From contig CP189843.1 in assembly GCA_050262155.1 (NCBI GenBank), positions 682,001-746,000 on the forward strand: a stretch of DNA of 64,000 nucleotides, in the 5' to 3' direction. Within the stretch, counting starts at the first letter, position 1. Each line of letters begins with the position of its first letter. This DNA is from Parvimonas sp000223315 (GTDB lineage Bacteria; Bacillota; Clostridia; Tissierellales; Peptoniphilaceae). A program made the translations under genes and the position numbers. This document shows positions 7,990-15,787 of this stretch, piece after piece. Below the pieces are notes generated by a model. The model ran no database searches. It was given only the letters and a program-made list of their open reading frames with translations, and was not told the DNA's origin.

Positions 7990-8406
7990 ATGAAATCGAG
8001 AACAATTTCTGTTTTAAGCATATTTTTGTTTATAATATCATTTTTTCTTTTAGAAAATATAATGTTAAATCAAGAGTTTACATTTAATTATTATAGATAT
8101 ATATTAATTAATATTTTTAGAGTGAATAAAATATTTCCACAGCCTGAATATGGTTTGACTCATATATTTTTTTACAGCATATTACTTTATTCGATTTTAA
8201 ATTTAATTTTCTGTTCAAACAAAATATATTTAATTATAAATCAAATATTTTTGAGTATATATTTTATTCTCAATATATATCCAATAACTATAGGACGTGC
8301 CGGTTTTGAAGATAATATTTCAATGATGTATTTTTTTACAAATATATTGATAATAATTTTGCTACATCTTATTAATTTATACCAATTTAAACATCTTAAA
8401 AATTAA
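7990..8406 (+). CDS. Small integral membrane protein, 138 aa, unknown
   Basis: The product has four predicted membrane segments and an unusual content of Ile, Leu, Phe, Tyr and Asn. It starts behind an AGGAGG site with its own strong promoter. The next gene has the same length and topology, and both carry a related region near the third segment (IYPITIGRAG versus LYPVVFGKVE). They look like diverged tandem copies. I do not recognise the family and cannot propose a function. Confidence 0.6.
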   Translation: MKSRTISVLSIFLFIISFFLLENIMLNQEFTFNYYRYILINIFRVNKIFPQPEYGLTHIFFYSILLYSILNLIFCSNKIYLIINQIFLSIYFILNIYPITIGRAGFEDNISMMYFFTNILIIILLHLINLYQFKHLKN

Positions 8407-8445
8407 GTTTTAATAAATAACAGATTTTATAGTGAGGTAGTTGTT

Positions 8446-8862
8446 ATGAATATTGCTAAAAAATTTTTTATAAAATATTTATGGATTGTAAATTTTGTTA
8501 TATTTATTGTTCTGATGTTTATGCTGGATTATGTCGATTTAAATAATGAGTATATATACAGTGTTGATAAATATTTATTTCTAATGGTTTTGCCGATAAT
8601 TGATGAACTTAATGGAGGGACATTCATTGTCATACTCTTATTATATATGACATTTTCAATTTTGTATAAGATAAATTATAAATTTTTAATTATAAATTTA
8701 TGCTATGTAATATTTCAATTATTAGTAATATTGTATCCAGTTGTATTCGGGAAAGTCGAATTATTAGGCTCTAAATCAATATTCTTGTTTATAATTATAA
8801 TAATAATTCATTTTATTTTGATTTTTATTAATACATTTCTTATAAAATTTAAATATGATTGA
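8446..8862 (+). CDS. Small integral membrane protein, 138 aa, likely paralogue of the preceding gene
   Basis: It has four hydrophobic segments and the same length as the protein encoded 39 nt upstream. The shared pattern (an N-terminal segment, a loop rich in Asn/Tyr, then segments with LYP-V--GK) suggests duplication followed by strong divergence. GAGGT serves as the ribosome site. The function is unknown. The extreme AT content makes composition-driven similarity a possible alternative explanation. Confidence 0.58.
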   Translation: MNIAKKFFIKYLWIVNFVIFIVLMFMLDYVDLNNEYIYSVDKYLFLMVLPIIDELNGGTFIVILLLYMTFSILYKINYKFLIINLCYVIFQLLVILYPVVFGKVELLGSKSIFLFIIIIIIHFILIFINTFLIKFKYD

Positions 8863-8869
8863 ATATTTT

Positions 8870-8900
8870 AAAAGGAGGAATTTTAATTTCTCCTTTTATA
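8870..8900 (+). terminator. Probable terminator
   Basis: AAAAGGAG (8870-8877) pairs with CTCCTTTT (8890-8897) around a 12-nt AT loop. The T-run is short, so termination may be partial. Confidence 0.5.
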
Positions 8901-8912
8901 TTGCAAAAAATG

Positions 8913-8921
8913 TGGTATAAT
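8913..8921 (+). promoter_or_regulatory. Extended -10 promoter for the U32 gene
   Basis: TGG followed directly by TATAAT (8916-8921) forms an extended -10 element. No good -35 box is visible 17 bp upstream. Confidence 0.55.
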
Positions 8922-8974
8922 AATCATATCTTTACACATTTTATGAAGATATATTTTTTATTGTGAGGGATTTT

Positions 8975-11383
8975 ATGTTTGAACTTTTATCTCCGGCGGG
9001 TTCTATGGAATCCTTGAAAGCCGGAATTCAAAATGGTGCAGATGCTGTTTATTTAGGGGGTAGCAGTTTTGGAGCAAGAGCCTCTGCAACAAATTTTGAC
9101 AATGATGAACTAATAGAAGCTGTAAAATATGCAAAACTTAGGAACGTAAATATATTTGTTACGGTTAATACATCTATTAAAGAAACTGAAGTTGAAGAAT
9201 TGATTTCTTATACAGATTTTTTATATAAAATTGGTGTGGATGCAATTATTTTGTCAGATATTGGAATTGCAGAAGTTTTAAGAAAAAGATATCCAAATAT
9301 GGAACTTCATGCATCAACTCAAATATCTGCACATTCTTTAAATGACGTTTTAGAATTAAAAAAAGTTGGATTTGATAGAGTGGTTATTGCAAGGGAGCTC
9401 GGTATAGAAGAAATTAAGGAAATTTGTGATAATGTTGATATAGACATTGAGGTATTTATTCATGGAGCTATTTGTGTAAGTTATTCAGGTCAATGTCTTA
9501 TGAGCTCAATGCTTGGAGATCGTTCAGGAAACAGAGGTCGTTGTGCTCAACCTTGTAGACAAAGTTATAAATTGATTAACAAAACAACAGGAAAGGCAAT
9601 TGATGTAAATGGAAGTTACTTATTGAGTCCAAAAGATTTATGTAGTATAGAAAATATCGAAAAAATATTAGATACGGGTGTTAAATCTTTAAAAATTGAA
9701 GGAAGAATGAAGAGACCAGAATATGTAGCAGTTGTTACATCAAGATATAGAAAAGCTATAGATAATTACATAAATAATAAAATTACAGATGATAAAAAGG
9801 CTTTAAAAGAAGATTTAGAAGCTATTTTTAATAGAAAATTCACATCAGGATACCTTATGAGTAAAAACGGTTCTGATATTATTAATTTAGATAAGCCTAA
9901 TAATGTTGGAGTTAAAGTAGGAGAAGTTTTAAGTTTCAATACCAAAAAAAAGAAATTGAAAATAATATTATCCGGTAAACTTTCAAAGGGAGACGGCATT
10001 AATTTAGGTGGAGGAAATGTTGGCAGAATAATTAAAAATGGAGAAAGTTTTGACTTTGGAGTAGCTGGAGAAATAATAGAAATTGATTTCTTAAAAGATA
10101 TAAAGCCAAAAACTCCAGTTTACAAAACTTCCGATAAATTACTAGTAGATAGTGCTAATAAATCATTTAGAGAAGGAATTGAAAATAAAAAAATAAATTT
10201 AAAATGTGAAATTTTTATAAAAGTTGGTGAAAAAGCAAGGTTTGTTTTAGAAAATATCGAAGTTTATTCAGATGAAAAAATAGAAAAATCAAAGAATAAA
10301 GAAGTTGAAATAGATAAGATTATTGAAAAATTATCTAAAACTGGAGGAACACCTTATATTTTTGTTTTTAAGAATATTTGTATCGATAAAGATGCCTTTA
10401 TTCCGGTTTCAGTATTAAATAATATGAGAAGAAAAGCAGTTGAAAAATATGAGGAATATAAACTGAATTTTTCAACAAAAAGAATTATATGTCCTTCTCA
10501 AAATTTTAGTTATCAAAATGGTAAAAAGGTATTTAATAAAAAGATTACATTAAAAGTACGTAAAAATACTCAACTGGAAAAAATTATTGAAAATCCAAAT
10601 ATATCAGAATTTATAAAAGAAATTTACACTGAAGATTTTACTTTGCTTGAAAAATATTATAATAAATTTAAAACTATGGGGATAAATATAATTTACAGTG
10701 CTCCAGGTGTTATAAGAAACGAAGAGTATTCTCTATTAGAAAAATATTTATCCAAAATAAATGATGAAATTTTTAATAAAGTTCAAATATCAACTTGGGG
10801 TTCAAAAAACTTTTTTAAATCAAAATTTGGTACTAAAAAATTTAATATAGACACATATTTTAATATCTATAATTCATATTCATTGAAATTTTTTGAAAAA
10901 TATTTTGATGCTGAAGATATAACAATTTCACAAGAAATAAATAAATTTGAAATAAAAAACTTGTTGGATAAGTCAAAAGAAAGAAATTCAAATGTCGATA
11001 TGATTATTTATGGACATACAAGATCAATGCTTACAGAATATTGTGCAATGGGAGTTTTGACAAAAGATTGTCATAAAGACAGATGTTGTGCTGAATGTGC
11101 AAGAAGTGATTATGTTTTAAAAGATATGGAGAATAGAGAATTTAGACTATTTCAAGATATGTTTTGCAGAACTGAAATAAGAAATCATATTGCGCTGGAT
11201 TTAAGAGAAAATATAAAAGAAATATTTGAATTGGGAGTTGACAGAGTAAGACTTGATTTTACTTATGAAGATTCTGATATGGTCTATAAAATTTTAAAAG
11301 AATGTATTGAATGTATAAAATATTCAAAAAAAATAAAAGATACAAATGCTTTTAAAGGCCATTATATAAATTCAGTTAACTAG
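8975..11383 (+). CDS. U32 family protein (RlhA/TrhP-like, with extended C-terminus)
   Basis: The 802-aa protein opens with ELLSPAGSMESLKAGIQNGA, the U32 family start. The signature cysteine region follows (AICVSYSGQC, then GRCAQPC). A second Cys cluster lies near the C-terminus (TKDCHKDRCCAEC, FCRTE). U32 proteins were named as peptidases, but several are now known to hydroxylate rRNA or tRNA bases with an iron-sulfur cluster held by such cysteines. The length and the middle region fit the DUF3656-type members related to RlhA. I chose ATG 8975; the GTG at 8963 is part of the GTGAGGG ribosome site. It is a monocistronic gene ended by a terminator. Confidence 0.82.
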   Translation: MFELLSPAGSMESLKAGIQNGADAVYLGGSSFGARASATNFDNDELIEAVKYAKLRNVNIFVTVNTSIKETEVEELISYTDFLYKIGVDAIILSDIGIAEVLRKRYPNMELHASTQISAHSLNDVLELKKVGFDRVVIARELGIEEIKEICDNVDIDIEVFIHGAICVSYSGQCLMSSMLGDRSGNRGRCAQPCRQSYKLINKTTGKAIDVNGSYLLSPKDLCSIENIEKILDTGVKSLKIEGRMKRPEYVAVVTSRYRKAIDNYINNKITDDKKALKEDLEAIFNRKFTSGYLMSKNGSDIINLDKPNNVGVKVGEVLSFNTKKKKLKIILSGKLSKGDGINLGGGNVGRIIKNGESFDFGVAGEIIEIDFLKDIKPKTPVYKTSDKLLVDSANKSFREGIENKKINLKCEIFIKVGEKARFVLENIEVYSDEKIEKSKNKEVEIDKIIEKLSKTGGTPYIFVFKNICIDKDAFIPVSVLNNMRRKAVEKYEEYKLNFSTKRIICPSQNFSYQNGKKVFNKKITLKVRKNTQLEKIIENPNISEFIKEIYTEDFTLLEKYYNKFKTMGINIIYSAPGVIRNEEYSLLEKYLSKINDEIFNKVQISTWGSKNFFKSKFGTKKFNIDTYFNIYNSYSLKFFEKYFDAEDITISQEINKFEIKNLLDKSKERNSNVDMIIYGHTRSMLTEYCAMGVLTKDCHKDRCCAECARSDYVLKDMENREFRLFQDMFCRTEIRNHIALDLRENIKEIFELGVDRVRLDFTYEDSDMVYKILKECIECIKYSKKIKDTNAFKGHYINSVN

Positions 11384-11402
11384 TTTTTTTTTTAATACAA
11401 AG

Positions 11403-11438
11403 GTAGTATTTTTAAAATTTTAAATACTACTTTTTTTA
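11403..11438 (+). terminator. Rho-independent terminator after the U32 gene
   Basis: GTAGTATTT (11403-11411) pairs with AAATACTAC (11422-11430) and is followed by seven Ts. Confidence 0.83.
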
Positions 11439-11503
11439 TTGAATGATAACAAAACAATTAGTTACTTATAATATGGAAAACCGGTATTAAGTAAAAAGTA
11501 ATA

Positions 11504-11535
11504 TTTTCATAAAAATGGACTATGTTTTATGAAAA
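11504..11535. repeat. Inverted repeat upstream of the morphogenesis operon
   Basis: TTTTCATAAAA (11504-11514) and TTTTATGAAAA (11525-11535) are perfect 11-bp inverted copies around a 10-nt loop, 15 bp upstream of a likely -35 box. They could be an operator; no factor can be named. The rest of the 286-nt gap between the U32 gene and the next gene holds only the terminator and promoter listed separately. Confidence 0.6.
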
Positions 11536-11549
11536 AAATTTTTAAAACA

Positions 11550-11578
11550 TTGAAAAATGGATAAATTTTTGATAAAAT
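11550..11578 (+). promoter_or_regulatory. Promoter of the NusG-II/radC/mreBCD operon
   Basis: TTGAAA (11550-11555) and TAAAAT (11573-11578) are 17 bp apart, and the -10 box carries an upstream TGA extension. Confidence 0.6.
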
Positions 11579-11675
11579 TAATGTCAAGGTGAAAAGTATA
11601 CCTTTTTAAGATATGTTTTATAAAGTATGTAATTAAAGAATTTTGTGATTTTATAATAAAAATAGGGAAGTGTAT

Positions 11676-12044
11676 ATGAAAAAAGGAGATATTATCGTTA
11701 TTTTTAGTTTGATTATTATTTTTTTCTTTTCATTTGTATATATAAATAAAAGTTTTATAACAACTGAAGATAAATATATAAGTGTTCAAGTAAACGGAGA
11801 GGAAATTAAACAGATAACATTTGGCAAGGAAAAGAAAGTTTATCCGATAAGAACATCTTTTGGAATTAATGTTTTAGAAGTTGACAATGACGGGGTTAGA
11901 GTTATTGAGGCAAATTGTCCTGATAAACTGGATGTTAAGTTTGGTAAAATTAGTAAAGTTGGACAGGCAATTATTTGTATGCCTAATAGATTGGTTATAC
12001 AAATTAAATCAAGACAAAATAATGATTTGGATGTGGTAAATTAA
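11676..12044 (+). CDS. NusG domain II-like membrane-anchored protein
   Basis: The 122-aa product has one N-terminal membrane segment and a short extracytoplasmic beta domain (YISVQVNGEEIKQITF, then GVRVIEANCPDKLDV, then CMPNRLVIQI). This matches the NusG_II (KOW-less) domain proteins that sit next to Gx transporter genes in Clostridia. The function is unknown. ATG 11676 is chosen because GGGAAG lies just upstream; an alternative GTG lies at 11670. The stop overlaps the start of the Gx transporter gene, so the two are coupled. Confidence 0.75.
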   Translation: MKKGDIIVIFSLIIIFFFSFVYINKSFITTEDKYISVQVNGEEIKQITFGKEKKVYPIRTSFGINVLEVDNDGVRVIEANCPDKLDVKFGKISKVGQAIICMPNRLVIQIKSRQNNDLDVVN

Positions 12045-12544
12045 TGAATGTAAAAAAAGTTATTTTAATTTCTTTGTTTGTTTCAGTTGCTTTAGTTGTA
12101 TCTTTGCTTGAGTATTATATTCCAATACCCATTCCAAATGTAAGATTGGGCTTATCAAATGTAATAATTATAAACTCAATTATACTTTTCGGTTTTAAAG
12201 AAACATTTTTTATTTCGTTTTTAAAGGCGGTTTTATTGGTAATAATATTAGGTAATCCGGTAAGTTTTATATATAATTTTTCTGCAGGATTTACAAGTAT
12301 TGTTGTTATGTATATATCAAATAAATTTTGTAGTAGATTTTTAAGTTTAATAGGAATAAGTGTTTTAGGGTCTGTTTCTCATGTTATGGTTCAAATATTA
12401 GTTTCTATGATACTTTTAAATACAAATACTTTGGTCAATTTTATTCCTTTCCTAGGTATAATAGGAATTTTTACCGGAATTTTAGTTGGGATTATTTCTA
12501 ATTATATGTATAAAATTTTAAGAGGTAATTATGTCAAGCTATAA
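12044..12544 (+). CDS. Gx transporter family protein
   Basis: This 166-aa membrane protein has about five segments and the family motif region IPNVRLGLSNVIIINSIILFG plus GNPVSFIYNFSAG. The family is often labelled heptaprenyl diphosphate synthase component I but is more likely the substrate-binding membrane subunit of a small transport system. The partner NusG-II-like gene directly upstream is the usual neighbour. It overlaps radC by 14 nt. Confidence 0.78.
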   Translation: MNVKKVILISLFVSVALVVSLLEYYIPIPIPNVRLGLSNVIIINSIILFGFKETFFISFLKAVLLVIILGNPVSFIYNFSAGFTSIVVMYISNKFCSRFLSLIGISVLGSVSHVMVQILVSMILLNTNTLVNFIPFLGIIGIFTGILVGIISNYMYKILRGNYVKL

Positions 12545-13394
12545 TTATGAAGATTTTTTAAAAGATTTAAAAATATTTTTGAATGATGAGAAACTAAAAG
12601 ATAAAAAAATATTTGAAAAAGAAATCAAAGAAGAAGAGTTGTCTTTTGTAGATAAAACTGTAAATGAAGTTAATAGTGTAAAAAATATAGAATATAAAGA
12701 TATAGATACTTTTACTATTTCTATAAAAGAATTACAAGAAACTGATAAACCAAGAGAAAAACTTTATAAATTCGGATCTGAAAAATTAAGTGAATACGAG
12801 CTTATAGCAATTTTAATTCGTAGCGGATCAAAAAAAGAGGATGTTTTAACTCTTTCAAAGAAATTATGGCAATATATGAATAAATTTCATAGGATAAGTG
12901 AAATTACAATTAATGATTTGATGAAAATAGACGGAATAGGATTGTCTAAGGCATGTTCTATAATTTCTGCATTGGAGCTTTCTAAAAGACTGAATATGAG
13001 AGAATGTGTTGATAATTTTTCATTTTGTTCTCCAAAAAGTGTTGCAGATATTTTTATGAATATATTAAGGGATGAAATGAAAGAACATTTTTATGTTCTT
13101 TTGCTAGATACTAAGAATAAAATAATTTCTTGGGACGAAATATCAAAAGGTGATTTAAATTCATCAATAGTTCATCCTAGAGAAGTTTTTAAATATGCTT
13201 TGAAATACAGTGCAAACAGTATTATTTGTTTGCATAATCATCCAAGTGGAGATCCAACTCCAAGTTCTCAAGATATAGATATAACAAAAAGATTGGAAGA
13301 GGTCGGAGATTTGGTAGGAATAAGATTGTTGGATCATATTATAATCGGATATAATAAATATATAAGTTTAAAAGAAAAGGGATTAATGAGATAA
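12531..13394 (+). CDS. radC: RadC/JAB-domain protein
   Basis: The 287-aa protein holds a helix-hairpin-helix region (LMKIDGIGLSKACSIISAL) and a JAMM metalloprotease-like motif, HNHPSGDPTPSSQD, with the first His near residue 234. RadC was named for DNA repair, but its biochemical role is still unclear. About 60 acidic and basic residues precede the usual start (LQETDKPREKL), an unusual N-terminal extension. The gene lies directly upstream of mreB, a frequent Firmicute arrangement, although the usual maf gene is absent here. Confidence 0.9.
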   Translation: MSSYNYEDFLKDLKIFLNDEKLKDKKIFEKEIKEEELSFVDKTVNEVNSVKNIEYKDIDTFTISIKELQETDKPREKLYKFGSEKLSEYELIAILIRSGSKKEDVLTLSKKLWQYMNKFHRISEITINDLMKIDGIGLSKACSIISALELSKRLNMRECVDNFSFCSPKSVADIFMNILRDEMKEHFYVLLLDTKNKIISWDEISKGDLNSSIVHPREVFKYALKYSANSIICLHNHPSGDPTPSSQDIDITKRLEEVGDLVGIRLLDHIIIGYNKYISLKEKGLMR

Positions 13395-13407
13395 GAGAGG
13401 TAGAAAA

Positions 13408-14430
13408 ATGGGTTTTTCGTGGATTTTAGGGGAAGATTTAACTTTAGATTTAGGTACATCTAACACTCTGATATACTCAAAAAGAAAAGACGGTAAAGTT
13501 ATTGAACCTTCTGTTGTTGCTGTCGATTTGAATAATTATGAAATAGTTGCAGTTGGGGAAAAGGCAAAAAGTATGGAGGGAAAAACTCCTGATAATATAA
13601 TAACATTAGCACCTATTAAGGGAGGAAAAATAATAAACTTTGAGATTGCTCAAGTAATGCTTACAAATTTATTAAAAAAAGCAAAGTCAAGTTTTTCAAT
13701 TTTTCATCCAAAGGTGTATATTGCAATATCAAGTGGAATTTCTGAAGTTGATAGAAGGGCTATTGAAGATTGTGTAATATATTCTGGAGCTAGAAGTGTT
13801 GAATTTATTCCCAGTGCAGTTGCATCTGCAATAGGAATGGGACTTCCTGCTTTAGATCCTTCAGGAAATATTGTTGTAAATATAGGTGGAGGAACTGTAG
13901 ATGTTTCATTGGTTAGTTTAGGTGGGGTCGTTGCATCTAAATTTGTAGATATTGGGGGAGATTCTATTGATTATGATATCGTAAATATTGTTAAAAATAA
14001 ATATGAGTTAATGATTGATAAAGAAACTGCCGAATTTATAAAAATAAATTTATCTTCATTTATTAGTAGTAATATCAGTAATAATCTATCAATTTTTGGC
14101 AGAGATATAAACAGTGGAATGCCAAGAAATGCTATGATATATGGTAAAGATATAACATCTTCATTATTTCCACTTTTTAATGCTGTATCTGATGCAATAA
14201 AAGTTATTTTGGAGAAAACACCACCTTCAATGGCAGGAAATGTTTTAAGAAATGGAATATTTTTAACTGGAGGTTGCTCAAAAATAAATGGTTGTGTTGA
14301 ATATTTACAAAATGAGTTAAGAATAGGGATTAATGTGTCCGAAAGTCCACTGACTTGTACCTGTGAAGGAGCAAGTATTTTAACTAATAATATGAAAGGT
14401 AAAAGTAATAGGAGAAAGAATAATGAATAG
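13408..14430 (+). CDS. mreB: Rod-shape determining protein MreB
   Basis: This bacterial actin polymerises under the membrane and guides lateral wall synthesis. The actin-fold ATP motifs are clear: LTLDLGTSNTLIY near residue 12, NIGGGTVDVSLVSLGG near 165, and LTGGCSKINGC near 290. The length, 340 aa, is normal. It is followed by mreC with an 8-nt overlap. Its presence argues that the cell builds a side wall, so the organism is unlikely to be a simple sphere-only divider. Confidence 0.93.
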   Translation: MGFSWILGEDLTLDLGTSNTLIYSKRKDGKVIEPSVVAVDLNNYEIVAVGEKAKSMEGKTPDNIITLAPIKGGKIINFEIAQVMLTNLLKKAKSSFSIFHPKVYIAISSGISEVDRRAIEDCVIYSGARSVEFIPSAVASAIGMGLPALDPSGNIVVNIGGGTVDVSLVSLGGVVASKFVDIGGDSIDYDIVNIVKNKYELMIDKETAEFIKINLSSFISSNISNNLSIFGRDINSGMPRNAMIYGKDITSSLFPLFNAVSDAIKVILEKTPPSMAGNVLRNGIFLTGGCSKINGCVEYLQNELRIGINVSESPLTCTCEGASILTNNMKGKSNRRKNNE

Positions 14431-15286
14431 ATTTAGAAATATTAAATCCCGTAAAAAGAAAATCTCTTTTTTTACAACAGTAATAATTTTAAGTTCTATA
14501 ATTTTTTTCAGTAACAATTCTTCTATTATGAATATAGGAGAAAATGCGATAGGGACTGTTACAAGTTCAATTTCAAGGATTGTATATTCTTCTATTGCAA
14601 GTTCAAAAGAAGTTTTTAAAAACATTTTTGGATCAAGAACTATTAGAGAAGAGAATGAAAAATTAAAAATTGAAAATGCAGAACTAAAAGAAAAGAATGT
14701 AAGTATGGAAAATATAATAGCAAAAGAAGATTTTTTGAAAAACGAATATAATTTGTATTTAAAAAACAAAGAAAATTTGTTGAGTGCTAATGTTATTGCT
14801 TTAGATAATAATAATTTGTTAATAAGATTTAATATTAATAAAGGAAGTAAAGATGGTGTAAAAGTTGGAGATATTATAGTACAGGGAACTGTTGGTGATA
14901 AAGAAAATACTTATATAACTGCTGTTGTAGGAAAAGTTGTAGAGGTTGGTTATAATTGGAGTAAAGTTTCAGGTTTACTGGATTCAACGAGTAATGTTTC
15001 TTTTAATGTCGTGAGAACCCAATCATATGGAGCTATAAATGGTCAAGAAAACAATTTTTTATCAGGTTTTATGTACAAATCAGATGCAGATGTTGTAGTC
15101 GGAGATAAGTTGGTTACTTCCGGTAGAGGCGGAGTTTTTCCCGGAAATTTATATATTGGAGAAGTTACAGAAGTAAAATCTTCAGATAATAATTTGGAAA
15201 AAAAGGTTAGTGTTAAATCTCCTGTTGATTTTACAACTTTATTCAGAGTATTTGTCTTAAAAGGAAATGGTGGAGCTAATGAATAG
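14423..15286 (+). CDS. mreC: Rod-shape determining protein MreC
   Basis: The 287-aa protein has one N-terminal membrane segment (residues about 15-33), a coiled coil (about 72-115; EENEKLKIENAELKEKN) and a C-terminal beta-rich region with VKVGDIIVQG and GDKLVTSGRGGVFPGNL, the typical MreC core. It bridges MreB to penicillin-binding proteins outside the membrane. The start overlaps mreB and the end overlaps mreD, indicating tight coupling. Confidence 0.92.
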   Translation: MNRFRNIKSRKKKISFFTTVIILSSIIFFSNNSSIMNIGENAIGTVTSSISRIVYSSIASSKEVFKNIFGSRTIREENEKLKIENAELKEKNVSMENIIAKEDFLKNEYNLYLKNKENLLSANVIALDNNNLLIRFNINKGSKDGVKVGDIIVQGTVGDKENTYITAVVGKVVEVGYNWSKVSGLLDSTSNVSFNVVRTQSYGAINGQENNFLSGFMYKSDADVVVGDKLVTSGRGGVFPGNLYIGEVTEVKSSDNNLEKKVSVKSPVDFTTLFRVFVLKGNGGANE

Positions 15287-15776
15287 ATTAAAAGTTGTAT
15301 TGATGTTTTTTGCAAGTATAATGATACAAACAGCTATATTGCCAAATTTTAGTATATTTAATTCTAAAGCTAATATGAGTATAGCACTTGTTGTAGCGAT
15401 AGCTATGAATTTTGGATCTTATGTTTCTGGATATTGTGGAATTGTACTTGGATTTTTTGAAGATATTCTATTTTCTAGAGTAATTGGAATAAGAGCGTTG
15501 ATATATTATATGATAGGCTTCATAGTCGGGTATAGTGAAGATTCTATAAATAAAGGAGATATACGTTCAGGTTCTATAATTACTATTGTAGCAACATTAT
15601 TTTATTGGATTATGAATACAATAATTTATATGTTTTTGGAAAATTCTTCTGTAAATGTTCTTATAAAATATTTAAAAGGTCCAATAGTTATAGAGTTGAT
15701 TTTAAATGTTTTATTATATTTGGTATGTAATTATGCTTTGAAAAAAGTATTTAAAAAGAGAAAATTTAGATTTTAG
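15279..15776 (+). CDS. mreD: Rod-shape determining protein MreD
   Basis: The 165-aa membrane protein has about five segments and the MreD features ILPNFSIF and GIVLGFFEDILFS. I place the start at ATG 15279, with GGTGGAG 7-13 nt upstream and an 8-nt overlap with mreC, rather than the in-frame GTG at 15267 that forms part of the ribosome site. It works with MreC and the PBP2 encoded next. Confidence 0.88.
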   Translation: MNRLKVVLMFFASIMIQTAILPNFSIFNSKANMSIALVVAIAMNFGSYVSGYCGIVLGFFEDILFSRVIGIRALIYYMIGFIVGYSEDSINKGDIRSGSIITIVATLFYWIMNTIIYMFLENSSVNVLIKYLKGPIVIELILNVLLYLVCNYALKKVFKKRKFRF

Positions 15777-15787
15777 TAGGTAATTAT

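Noticed and set aside
8963..8974. GTG start for the U32 gene
   Set aside because: The GTGAGGG is the ribosome site for ATG 8975, and the family begins with the ELLSPAG segment just after that ATG.
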